From Lachnoclostridium sp. An169 (GTDB lineage: Bacteria > Bacillota > Clostridia > Lachnospirales > Lachnospiraceae), in contig NZ_NFKT01000023.1 in the NCBI RefSeq assembly GCF_002160525.1, positions 1-64,000 on the forward strand: DNA of 64,000 nucleotides, in the 5' to 3' direction. Position 1 is the first letter of the stretch. Every line of letters begins with the position of its first letter. The translations under genes and the position numbers were made by a program. Below the pieces are notes generated by a model. It worked only from the letters and a program-made list of their open reading frames with translations. It had not been told where the DNA came from and made no database searches. Shown here one piece after another: positions 15,601-22,538 of the stretch.

Positions 15601-15976
15601 GAATTTTTCCAGGGCACTGGATAATCTTCAGGATATTTACCGTTATCAGGAGCCTTATGACAACGTGGTGCTGACCGGACTGGTGGCACTCTATGAGATC
15701 TGTTTTGAGCAGGCGTGGAAGGCGATGAAAGAGATCCTGGAATACAGCGGCTATAAAGAGAGCGCAACCGGGGCTCCGAGACAGATCTTAAAGACGGCAT
15801 ATCAGGCAGGTATGATTGGGGACCAGCAGCTTTGGCTGGATGCGCTTGCGAGCCGGAACAACGTGGCGCATGCCTGTAATAAGGATGTCGCACTGGATAT
15901 TATCCGGGCGGTAAAATCGAGGTATTATGAGATGTTTGTCAGTCTGAAAAATGAGATAGAGACAGAATGGCTGTAA
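15587..15976 (+). CDS. HEPN protein, HI0074/HepT-like (toxin partner)
   Basis: A 129-residue all-helical protein of the HI0074 'nucleotidyltransferase substrate-binding' group. The RNase-type motif R-x4-H is present as Arg90-NNVA-His95. In characterised HepT toxins the motif continues H-x-Tyr and that Tyr is nucleotidylated by the MNT antitoxin; here the position is Cys97 (AHACN). ATG 15587 has GAGGGG upstream and overlaps the previous gene by 14 bp, giving coupled translation. Expected to act as a ribonuclease held in check by the MNT domain next door. The Tyr loss may mean a different control mode. Confidence 0.88.
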   Translation: MKKYENFSRALDNLQDIYRYQEPYDNVVLTGLVALYEICFEQAWKAMKEILEYSGYKESATGAPRQILKTAYQAGMIGDQQLWLDALASRNNVAHACNKDVALDIIRAVKSRYYEMFVSLKNEIETEWL

Positions 15977-16048
15977 AATATAACTGAGCCGGAAGTCAGA
16001 TCAGGAGAAAAACAGATCAGAAAAGAATCAGACCAGGAGGAAATCAGA

Positions 16049-16672
16049 ATGAATAATATTGAGAGAAGAGACAGAGAGATGGCTTATATTTCCGATGATT
16101 CCGTGATGGAGGAACAGAAAGTATGCCGCAGGATTCTGCAGAGACTGAACACGGTGGACCGCTCGGATTTTGACGAGATCGGGAAGATCGTAAAGGAACT
16201 GCTGGGAAAATCAGAAGGGGCGTTCATCAACCCGCCGTTTTACTGCGATTACGGCAGCCATATCGAAGTGGGAAAGAATTTCTTTGCAAATTATAACTGT
16301 ACAATTATCGATGTGGCGAAGGTGAAAATCGGCGATAACTGCCAGATGGCTCCGAATGTGGCAATCTATACGGCAGGACATCCCCTTCATCCGGTTTCCA
16401 GAAATTCCATGTACGAGTATGGCATCAGTGTCACTATCGGGGACAATGTGTGGATCGGCGGCAATACGGTGATCCTGCCCGGGGTCCACATCGGAGACAA
16501 TGTGGTGATCGGCGCCGGAAGTGTGGTGACAAAGGATATTCCGGACTGGAGCGTGGCGGTCGGCAATCCCTGCAGAGTTGTGAAGACGATCACGGAAGAG
16601 GATAAGAAGTATTACTATAAAGACCGCGAGTTTGACCCCGAGGCGTGGGCTGCGATAGAGAAGCTTGGTTGA
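16049..16672 (+). CDS. Maltose/galactoside O-acetyltransferase family protein
   Basis: A 207-residue left-handed beta-helix acyltransferase. The N-terminal Mac domain (residues 8-60) is followed by hexapeptide repeats with NYNCTIIDVAKVKIGDNCQMAPNVAIYTAGHPLHP (catalytic His in the TAGHP motif near residue 112) and IGDNVWIGGNTVILPGVHIG. It moves acetyl from acetyl-CoA to a sugar hydroxyl. AGGAGG precedes ATG 16049. It overlaps no neighbour but the HAD gene follows 10 bases later. Confidence 0.92.
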   Translation: MNNIERRDREMAYISDDSVMEEQKVCRRILQRLNTVDRSDFDEIGKIVKELLGKSEGAFINPPFYCDYGSHIEVGKNFFANYNCTIIDVAKVKIGDNCQMAPNVAIYTAGHPLHPVSRNSMYEYGISVTIGDNVWIGGNTVILPGVHIGDNVVIGAGSVVTKDIPDWSVAVGNPCRVVKTITEEDKKYYYKDREFDPEAWAAIEKLG

Positions 16673-16682
16673 GGTGACGGAA

Positions 16683-17399
16683 ATGCCTGATGTAAAACAC
16701 ATTTTATTTGATCTGGACGGAACGCTGCTCCCCATGGTGCAGGATGAGTTTGTAAAATTCTACATGCCGCTGCTGGCGAAATCCTACATTTCCGCAGGAG
16801 TCCCGGTGGAGCCGAAGGCGTTTATCAAAGCTGTGTGGAAAGGCTATGAGGCCATGGTAAAAAACGACGGAAGCCGGACGAACCGGGAGGCTTTCTGGAG
16901 TTACATGGAGGATATCCTTCCGGTTTCCACGGAAGAGTCCGAGGCGCTGGCGCTTAAGTTTTATGCAAATGATTTCAATCAGGCGATAAAGTCCACATCG
17001 CCGTCCCCCTATGCGGACAGGATTGTGAAGGCGGCAAAAGAGCGGGGAATTCACACGTATCTGGCAACCAACCCGGTTTTCCCGCGGGTGGCCACCATGA
17101 ACCGGATCCGGTGGGCGGGAATGGATGCACGGGATTTTGAACTGATTACGACATATGAGGATTATTCCTACTGCAAGCCGAATGTGGAATATTTCCGGAC
17201 TGTTTTACAGGAACTCGGCCTGAGGCCGGAAGAGTGTCTGATGGTGGGAAACGACGTGGAGGAGGATCTGGTGATCCGGGAGCTGGGAGTGAAGACCTAT
17301 CTGGTGACGGACACCATGGAGAATAAGAAAAATCTTCCCATCCATACGGATTACATGGGAACTCTGGAAGAACTTTTTAAAGTTGTCACATCAGCGTAA
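16683..17399 (+). CDS. HAD family hydrolase
   Basis: A 238-residue haloacid dehalogenase-like phosphatase. Motif I HILFDLDGTLLP (Asp nucleophile near residue 10), motif II TYLATNP near 120, Lys in CKPNVEYF and motif IV VGNDVEEDLV near 190. ATG 16683 is selected by GAGGTGA 7 bases upstream; an in-frame start at 16665 overlaps the previous gene. Substrate unknown. The promoter for the next gene lies inside its last codons. Confidence 0.88.
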   Translation: MPDVKHILFDLDGTLLPMVQDEFVKFYMPLLAKSYISAGVPVEPKAFIKAVWKGYEAMVKNDGSRTNREAFWSYMEDILPVSTEESEALALKFYANDFNQAIKSTSPSPYADRIVKAAKERGIHTYLATNPVFPRVATMNRIRWAGMDARDFELITTYEDYSYCKPNVEYFRTVLQELGLRPEECLMVGNDVEEDLVIRELGVKTYLVTDTMENKKNLPIHTDYMGTLEELFKVVTSA

Positions 17400-17411
17400 G
17401 GCTGATATAAT
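17383..17411 (+). promoter_or_regulatory. Promoter of the DegV gene
   Basis: TTGTCA (17383-17388), 17-bp spacer, TATAAT (17406-17411), overlapping the end of the HAD gene. The coding start at 17531 leaves a leader of about 110 bases with no recognised element. Confidence 0.8.
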
Positions 17412-17530
17412 AAATAAGACTGAATATGCCAGAAAAGTAAATCGAAAAGGACGGGGCTTTCATGGATGTGCAGCTGCGGAGAAAGGCAGAGGTTCGTGAA
17501 AGTCCCCGATTCAGACTAGGAGGAAGAAGA

Positions 17531-18403
17531 ATGGCTGATTATGTGGTTACGACAGACTCAAATTCAGATGTTCTTCCCGAATTTATCGCGGAGAACCATC
17601 TGACGATTATCCCGCAGTACTATGCATTCGGGGAGACCGTTTACGGGGACGAGCTGAACATGGAGCCTCATGAATTTTACGAAACCATGAGGAACGGGGA
17701 ACTTCCCAAGTCCATGGCAAACAACCCGGCAGTGATCCGGGAGCGTTTCGAAAAGATCTTAAAGGAAGGGAAAAATATTTTCCACATCGCATTTTCCAGT
17801 GCGCTGAGCGGAAGCTGCAACAATGTAATGATGGTGGCAAACGAGCTTCTGGAAGACTATCCGGAACGGAAGATCACGGTGTTCGATTCACTGAACGCAT
17901 CTCTCGGCGAAGGACTCAGCGTCTACCGGGCAGTCGAACTCTGGAAAGCCGGAAAGACAATGGAAGAAGTATATGATATCCTGATGGAAGAGAGAGATCA
18001 TGTAAACGTATCTTTCACGGTCAATGACCTGAACCACCTGCAGAGAGGCGGCCGTGTCTCCAGGACAACGGCGGTTGTGGGAAGCCTGGTAAACATCAAA
18101 CCGATCCTCACTGTGACAAGTACCGGAGAGCTGAAAGCTGACGGGACAGTGAGAGGAAGAAAGAAATCTCTGAAAACTCTTGTGACCCGCATGGAAGCGG
18201 CGCTTGATCTTGACAATTACGGAAAAGACAGGCTTGTCGCCGTACTCCACGGGGACTGCAGGGACGAGGCACAGGGAGTGGTGGATATGGTGAAAGAGAT
18301 GGGATTCACCAACGTGCTGCTCAACGACGTGAGCCCCAGCATCGGAACCCACGCGGGCCCGGGAGTTGTGGGACTTGTGTTCTACGGGAAGAAGAGAGCG
18401 TAG
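17531..18403 (+). CDS. DegV family fatty-acid-binding protein
   Basis: A 290-residue DegV protein. N-terminal VVTTDSNSDVLPEF, the fatty acid contact segment IAFSSALSGSCNN near residue 95, and the C-terminal domain with VNDLNHLQRGGRVSRTTA and KPILTV. AGGAGG lies before ATG 17531. DegV proteins of Firmicutes bind fatty acids and can serve the fatty acid kinase FakA as FakB-type partners; no FakA gene is in view. The gene ends facing dapA with a shared terminator between. Confidence 0.9.
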   Translation: MADYVVTTDSNSDVLPEFIAENHLTIIPQYYAFGETVYGDELNMEPHEFYETMRNGELPKSMANNPAVIRERFEKILKEGKNIFHIAFSSALSGSCNNVMMVANELLEDYPERKITVFDSLNASLGEGLSVYRAVELWKAGKTMEEVYDILMEERDHVNVSFTVNDLNHLQRGGRVSRTTAVVGSLVNIKPILTVTSTGELKADGTVRGRKKSLKTLVTRMEAALDLDNYGKDRLVAVLHGDCRDEAQGVVDMVKEMGFTNVLLNDVSPSIGTHAGPGVVGLVFYGKKRA

Positions 18404-18423
18404 AAAGAAGAGAGCGAAAAAAG

Positions 18424-18466
18424 AAAGCTTTCACGGAAGAAATACCTTCCGCGAAAGCTTTTTTCC
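18424..18466. terminator. Bidirectional terminator between degV and dapA
   Basis: AAAGCTTTC-A-CGGAAG (18424-18439) pairs with CTTCCG-C-GAAAGCTTT (18446-18462). A T-run follows on the plus strand and an A-run precedes it, so it can end transcripts from both sides. Confidence 0.85.
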
Positions 18467-18470
18467 TGTC

Positions 18471-19355
18471 TTACAGCAGTCCGAAATCCGCCATTGCCTT
18501 TCTCAGGACTTCTTTGTGCGCGTCTTCCATCTCTGTCAGCGGCGCTCTTAAGGAACCGACCTCTTTGCCCATCATGTTCATGGCTGCTTTTACCGGGATC
18601 GGGTTGACTTCGCAGAACAGTGCGCTGCAAAGCGGCAGAGCATCGAGCTGCATTTTACGGCTTCCCTCAACGTCTCCGGAGAGATATTTCATAACCATGT
18701 CGTGTACGTAGGCCGGCGCAACATTGGAGAGAACAGAGATTACACCGATTCCTCCAAGGGAGAGAAGCGGAACAACCTGGTCGTCGTTTCCGGAATAGAG
18801 ATCAATGTTGCCGTCGCACAGGTGCATGATCTGCGCCACGTTGGAGATATTTCCGGAAGCTTCTTTTACGCCCACGATGTTGTCAACGTTTTTCACAAGT
18901 GTGGCAAGCGTCTGGGGCTGAATGGAACAGCCGGTACGGCTTGGCACGTTGTAAAGGATGGCCGGGATCTTAACTTCATTGCAGATCGCGGTATAGTGTG
19001 CGATCAGACCGTTCTGTGTCGCCTTGTTATAGTAGGGAGTAACGAGAAGAAGTCCGTCCGCCCCGTCTTTTTCCGCCTCTGTGGAAAGCTGGATTGCAGT
19101 GGCAGTGGAATTGGAGCCTGTGCCTGCGATAACCGGGATTCTGTGTTTTACGCGCTCAACTGTGAAGCGGATCGCCTCGCTGTGCTCCTCTTCTGTCATG
19201 GTAGCGGATTCGCCGGTAGTTCCGCAGATGATGATGGCGTCGGTTCCGCCTGCGATCTGCTCCTCCAGGATCTCGTCCAGTTTGTCGTAATTAATTTCAA
19301 GATTTTCTTTCATTGGTGTGACAATGGCTACACCTGCACCTTTGAAAATTGCCAT
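18471..19355 (-). CDS. dapA: 4-hydroxy-tetrahydrodipicolinate synthase
   Basis: A 294-residue DHDPS aldolase catalysing pyruvate plus aspartate semialdehyde condensation, the entry to lysine and diaminopimelate synthesis. GTTGES (pyruvate site) near residue 45, YYNKATQNG near 108, catalytic Tyr in YNVPSRTG and Schiff-base Lys in VGVKEASG. AAGGAGG precedes ATG 19355. The upstream lysine riboswitch shows end-product control. The gene is alone, so the other lysine genes lie elsewhere. Confidence 0.96.
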   Translation of the reverse strand: MAIFKGAGVAIVTPMKENLEINYDKLDEILEEQIAGGTDAIIICGTTGESATMTEEEHSEAIRFTVERVKHRIPVIAGTGSNSTATAIQLSTEAEKDGADGLLLVTPYYNKATQNGLIAHYTAICNEVKIPAILYNVPSRTGCSIQPQTLATLVKNVDNIVGVKEASGNISNVAQIMHLCDGNIDLYSGNDDQVVPLLSLGGIGVISVLSNVAPAYVHDMVMKYLSGDVEGSRKMQLDALPLCSALFCEVNPIPVKAAMNMMGKEVGSLRAPLTEMEDAHKEVLRKAMADFGLL

Positions 19356-19380
19356 TCTTTTTTTCCTCCTTAAAATGGTG

Positions 19381-19415
19381 AATAAAATAAAAGAAACGGC
19401 AAGAGGCGCCGTTCC
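19381..19415 (-). terminator. Riboswitch expression-platform terminator of dapA
   Basis: On the minus strand GGAACGGC and GCCGTTTC pair around CTCTT-type loop bases (stem 19395-19413) and are followed by TTTTATTTTATT, ahead of the dapA ribosome-binding site. This is the off-state hairpin of the lysine riboswitch. Confidence 0.8.
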
Positions 19416-19437
19416 AAAATATACGTTTCGGTATAAA

Positions 19438-19612
19438 TCAGATAGCTCTCCATCCTGCGATGACAGTCATGACACTGTTCGCGCCATGCCCAGGAACAAA
19501 GCTTCAGGTTCTTCATCCCTTCGGCATCTTCCCCTTTCCGGCGGCTTCTTCTGTCCCTGAAACATCCGTCACCGTACTTTTGAAAGATGCGACCTCTATC
19601 TACGTTTCTGTA
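19438..19612 (-). ncRNA. Lysine riboswitch (L box)
   Basis: Minus-strand reading contains the conserved blocks in order: GTAGATAGAGGTCGCA, AAAAGTA, GCCGAAGGGATG, CTGGGC, GACTGTCAT, and GGATGGAGAGCTATCTG closing P1 with the 5' block. The terminator follows at 19381-19415. Lysine binding should favour termination and reduce dapA. The order and wording of these blocks are diagnostic for the L box. Confidence 0.93.
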
Positions 19613-19621
19613 TCCAATGCA

Positions 19622-19651
19622 ATGATAACACTGCGGCGGGGGCGCTGTCAA
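19622..19651 (-). promoter_or_regulatory. Promoter of the lysine riboswitch/dapA unit
   Basis: Minus strand: TTGACA (19646-19651), 18-bp GC-rich spacer, TATCAT (19622-19627). The TGA inside the -35 hexamer is the stop codon of the retron reverse transcriptase gene, so the two units are packed with no spare base. Confidence 0.75.
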
Positions 19652-20712
19652 TGATAAGTTGCGGCGTCGGTCCGGGTGTCGGTCCGGGACTGGAGCGCCA
19701 GCTTTATCTCCTGAAAATAGGCATCCTCCGGACAGCACTGAAGGATGTGGTTCACTTTTCCGGAGAAAGAGGCGAGATAGGCTTCTTCCGTGTTACTATA
19801 ATTTATGCGCGCAAGATGTCCTTTGAGACCATATTTCCGGATATAATACCATTCCTGGCGGAGACGGCGGCGGTACGCTTTTGAGACCTGGATATGATCG
19901 TTTACCACCAGGCCGGTCACTTCCTGCCTGCCGCTCTGTGTGATGATGCGCGTCTTCTTTTCGTTGAGTTCAAAACCGAGGCGAAGGAGAAAGGCGCGGA
20001 CTTTGGCGGTGACTTTCCGCGCGTCAAAAGAGCCGGAGAAGGTCATGTCGTCGCAGTACCGGGTGTAGCTGATGTCCCGCTGGCGGCACCATTCTTCCAT
20101 ATACCTGTCAAAAGGCTTCATGACCAGATTGGAAATGTACGGGGATGTGGGCGCACCCTGGGGAAGCATGCTGTCATAGCAGCAAAGACTGGCAAGGAGC
20201 GTCTGCACCTGGGGCGGGAAAATGGTCCCGGGAAATGCGTGCTGACACACACTGATATAGGAAATGCTTCCGAAAAAGTCATGGATGTCGAGCTTGAGAA
20301 TCTTCTCTTTTCCCACATGGGGAAGGGCATTGTCCCGGGTGGAAGCGCCGCTTCGGTAAGCGCAGGCACACCCGGAGACCGGGAACTGTACAAGAACCTT
20401 CCGGAGAATCTGGCGCTGGACATACTTCAGCAGCGGATCCGGCGCATAAAGTGTGCGGAATCCTCCGTTTCTTTTCGGAATCTTCTTTTTTGCGTAGTGG
20501 TCTTCCGTGTGGTTGGACAGCCCGTAGAGAAGGGCGAGCTGTTTTTCGGAGGAGAGACGCATGGAGCCGGTGAGGTTCAGTGAGAGAATAAAATCCCGGC
20601 ACTGTGCAGGCGTACAGTATTTCCACAGACCGTGCCCGGCCGGGGAGTCAGTAGTCTCTTCCGACTGCTTTTCTTCGATTTGTGTATCGTGGTTTATAAG
20701 GACAGCACCCAT
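19648..20712 (-). CDS. Retron reverse transcriptase
   Basis: A 354-residue reverse transcriptase. Fingers/palm order: KKKIPKRNGGFRTLYAP (77-91), YVQRQILRKVL, NALPH (128-132, the retron-typical NAxxH), KLDIHDFFGSI (140-150, first Asp 142), QGAPTSPYISNL (185-196), YCDD (219-222, catalytic), LGFELNEKKT, and VTGLVVN (265-271, retron signature). The thumb region is basic. There is no maturase or endonuclease domain, unlike group II intron proteins. AAGGAG lies 8 bases before ATG 20712. An msr-msd RNA sits 42 bases upstream on the same strand. The N-terminal ~60 residues are a polar extension without a recognised domain. No separate effector gene adjoins on this strand. Confidence 0.93.
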   Translation of the reverse strand: MGAVLINHDTQIEEKQSEETTDSPAGHGLWKYCTPAQCRDFILSLNLTGSMRLSSEKQLALLYGLSNHTEDHYAKKKIPKRNGGFRTLYAPDPLLKYVQRQILRKVLVQFPVSGCACAYRSGASTRDNALPHVGKEKILKLDIHDFFGSISYISVCQHAFPGTIFPPQVQTLLASLCCYDSMLPQGAPTSPYISNLVMKPFDRYMEEWCRQRDISYTRYCDDMTFSGSFDARKVTAKVRAFLLRLGFELNEKKTRIITQSGRQEVTGLVVNDHIQVSKAYRRRLRQEWYYIRKYGLKGHLARINYSNTEEAYLASFSGKVNHILQCCPEDAYFQEIKLALQSRTDTRTDAATYH

Positions 20713-20754
20713 AGAGACAGCTCCTTGTTATCAACAGTTTTTTATTAACAGAAA

Positions 20755-20949
20755 ACCGGGAACACAATATGGTGATACCGTAATCCGCGGATGTGTACCG
20801 GCGCCGCAGGCGCATGCACATGGAAGTGTGCAGTAGTACACAGGAGCGGCGGAGGGACGGCAGTGCCGTTTCACCGGATAAAAATAACAGGAAGGCGACT
20901 CGCCTCCCCCTGCGGAAAAGTCTGGTTTCTGCAGTAAGCTGTTCCCGGT
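20755..20949 (-). ncRNA. Retron msr-msd RNA
   Basis: On the minus strand a1 (ACCGGGAACA, 20940-20949) and a2 (TGTTCCCGGT, 20755-20764) form a perfect 10-bp inverted repeat. Directly after a1 comes AGC, whose G (20939) fits the conserved branching guanosine. Then two msr hairpins: GGAGGCG-AGT-CGCCTTCC (20890-20907) and ACGGC-ACT-GCCGT (20857-20869). The msd is a long stem: TCCGC (20849-20853) with GCGGA (20784-20788), then TGTGTAC with GTACACA, tipped by hairpins TGCACA/TGTGCA and GCGCC/GGCGC. a2 ends 42 bases before the reverse transcriptase start. Confidence 0.85.
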
Positions 20950-20956
20950 ATCTGAT

Positions 20957-20983
20957 TTTCAATATATCAGGTTTCAATATATC
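20957..20983 (-). repeat. Twin direct repeat upstream of the retron RNA
   Basis: GATATATTGAAA occurs twice on the minus strand (20972-20983 and 20957-20968), 3 bases apart, just before a1. The copies hold candidate -10 (TATATT) and -35-like (TTGAAA) hexamers, so this is the probable retron promoter and perhaps a regulator site. Confidence 0.5.
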
Positions 20984-21007
20984 ACAGGAAAAAGGAAAGA
21001 ACAACCT

Positions 21008-21036
21008 TTGACATTTCATCCGGAGTGTGATAAGCT
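21008..21036 (+). promoter_or_regulatory. Promoter of the molybdenum hydroxylase operon
   Basis: TTGACA (21008-21013), 17-bp spacer, TAAGCT (21031-21036). It is divergent from the retron promoter. A terminator-like hairpin lies just downstream (21048-21084). Confidence 0.55.
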
Positions 21037-21047
21037 AGATACGCTTC

Positions 21048-21084
21048 AAAGTGTAAATGACTGGAATTCATTTGCACTTTTTTT
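21048..21084 (+). terminator. Early terminator/attenuator before the hydroxylase genes
   Basis: AAGTGTAAATGA (21049-21060) pairs with TCATTTGCACTT (21068-21079), followed by T7. It stands 12 bases after the predicted -10 box and about 125 bases before the first start codon, so it would stop transcripts almost at once unless bypassed. No known riboswitch core fits in the short leader. Confidence 0.65.
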
Positions 21085-21208
21085 GCGCGGTTTTACGGCA
21101 TCAGGGTCAGACAGCATGGCAGGAGGAACGAAAAGACAATGTAACAGAAAAACAGGCACAGAAGAAACGGAAAAAACAAGAGCTGCGGAAGAAGAAAGGA
21201 GAGACGCT

Positions 21209-22012
21209 GTGATTACGATCGGTAATTATGTGAAGGCGAAGACGGTTGAGGAGGCATATGAGCTGAATCAGGCGAGAAACAGCCGCATTATGGGAGGCAT
21301 GATGTGGATGCGCCTGGGAAATGCGAGGGTCAAGACGGTGATTGACCTGTCGGATCTCGGTCTGGATCAGATCGAAGAGACAGACCATGTATTTCGGATC
21401 GGGGCGATGTGTACGCTCCGTCAGCTTGAACAGTGTGAAGGATTAAAGGAGCTGTATGGAGACGGGATCGCCGAATCTGTCCGACATATTGTGGGGGTGC
21501 AGTTCCGGAACCAGGCTACTGTAGGGGGAAGTATTTACGGGAGATATGGATTCTCGGACGTGCTGACCGCGCTGCTCGCCCTGGATACCTTTGTAGAGCT
21601 GTACGACGGCGGAACGATCCGCCTCTCGGAGTTTGTGAAGAGAAAACCGGACAAGGATCTTCTGCTCTCCGTGATCGTGAGAAAGAGCAAGAGAAAGTTC
21701 CACTACGAATCCATCCGCCGGACAAAGACGGACTTTCCGGTGCTTACCTGCGCGGTTGTTACCGGAATCGTAAACGGTCAGGAGTCCTGGTATTTTTCCG
21801 TGGGGGCACGTCCGATGAAGGCGGCTCTTCTGGAAAAGCAGTGGGAGGTGCCGAAAGATGCGGCGGAAGATGTTCTCGCTGATTTTGCGAAACAGGCGGC
21901 ATCTGAGTTTAACTACGGGACAAATATGCGCGGCAGCGCCGAGTACAGACAGCATCTGGCGGAAGTGCTGATCCGCCGTGCCATGAGTGCCATTCTGGCG
22001 GAGGAAAGATAG
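21209..22012 (+). CDS. Molybdenum hydroxylase FAD-binding subunit (XdhB/CoxM-like)
   Basis: A 267-residue FAD subunit from GTG 21209 (AAAGGAGA 7 bases upstream). The residues expected to contact FAD are in RNSRIMGGMMWMR (about 22-34) and RNQATVGGSIYGRYGFSDV (about 101-119). The C-terminus holds the CO-dehydrogenase flavoprotein domain. An in-frame ATG far upstream (21008) would include the promoter and attenuator and is rejected. It passes electrons from the Fe-S subunit to the acceptor. The three genes are coupled (1-base gap, then 4-bp overlap). Confidence 0.88.
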   Translation: MITIGNYVKAKTVEEAYELNQARNSRIMGGMMWMRLGNARVKTVIDLSDLGLDQIEETDHVFRIGAMCTLRQLEQCEGLKELYGDGIAESVRHIVGVQFRNQATVGGSIYGRYGFSDVLTALLALDTFVELYDGGTIRLSEFVKRKPDKDLLLSVIVRKSKRKFHYESIRRTKTDFPVLTCAVVTGIVNGQESWYFSVGARPMKAALLEKQWEVPKDAAEDVLADFAKQAASEFNYGTNMRGSAEYRQHLAEVLIRRAMSAILAEER

Positions 22013-22013
22013 T

Positions 22014-22538
22014 ATGGAAGTTCAGTTTATTTTAAATGGAAAAAATATCACAGCAGAAGCAGGACCGGATACGATCCTTATGAATCTTCTCCGCGACCTG
22101 GGATGTAAAAGTGTGAAATGCGGCTGCGAGACGACAAACTGCGGCCTCTGTACCGTGTGGATCGACGGTAAATCAAGACTCTCCTGTTCGGTTCTGGCAG
22201 CCGGCGTGGGCGGTCATGAGGTTACGACTCTGGAGGGAGTTGAGAAAGAGGCGGCGGAGTTCGGTGAATTTCTGGCACAGGAAGGTGCGGAGCAGTGCGG
22301 ATTCTGTTCCCCCGGATTTATCATGAATGTGCTTGCCATGGTGCGTGAACTTGAGAACCCGGATCTGGAGGAGATCAAAGAATCTCTCTCCGGAAATCTG
22401 TGCCGCTGCACCGGATATATGGGACAGCTCAGGGCGATCCGGAAGTATATGCAGAGTAAAAACATGAAGATTCAGGAAGAGAATCGGGAAGAAAGTCAGG
22501 AAGAAAATCAGGAAGAGAAGAAGGAGGTAGGCGCATGA
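22014..22538 (+). CDS. Molybdenum hydroxylase [2Fe-2S] subunit (XdhC/CoxS-like)
   Basis: A 174-residue two-domain ferredoxin-like subunit. The N-terminal cluster ligands are in CGCETTNCGLC (about 40-50) and a Cys near 62. The C-terminal cluster is in QCGFCSPGF (about 100) and LCRCTGY (about 133). The last 25 residues form a Glu-rich tail of near-repeats (EENREESQEENQEEKKE) absent from typical members. GAGG precedes ATG 22014. It transfers electrons from the Mo site to FAD. Confidence 0.92.
   Translation: MEVQFILNGKNITAEAGPDTILMNLLRDLGCKSVKCGCETTNCGLCTVWIDGKSRLSCSVLAAGVGGHEVTTLEGVEKEAAEFGEFLAQEGAEQCGFCSPGFIMNVLAMVRELENPDLEEIKESLSGNLCRCTGYMGQLRAIRKYMQSKNMKIQEENREESQEENQEEKKEVGA

Noticed and set aside
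19648..20712. Group II intron or diversity-generating reverse transcriptase
   Set aside because: No maturase (X) or endonuclease domain, no intron RNA domains V/VI, no variable repeat pair; the NAxxH and VTG motifs and upstream a1/a2 RNA point to a retron.
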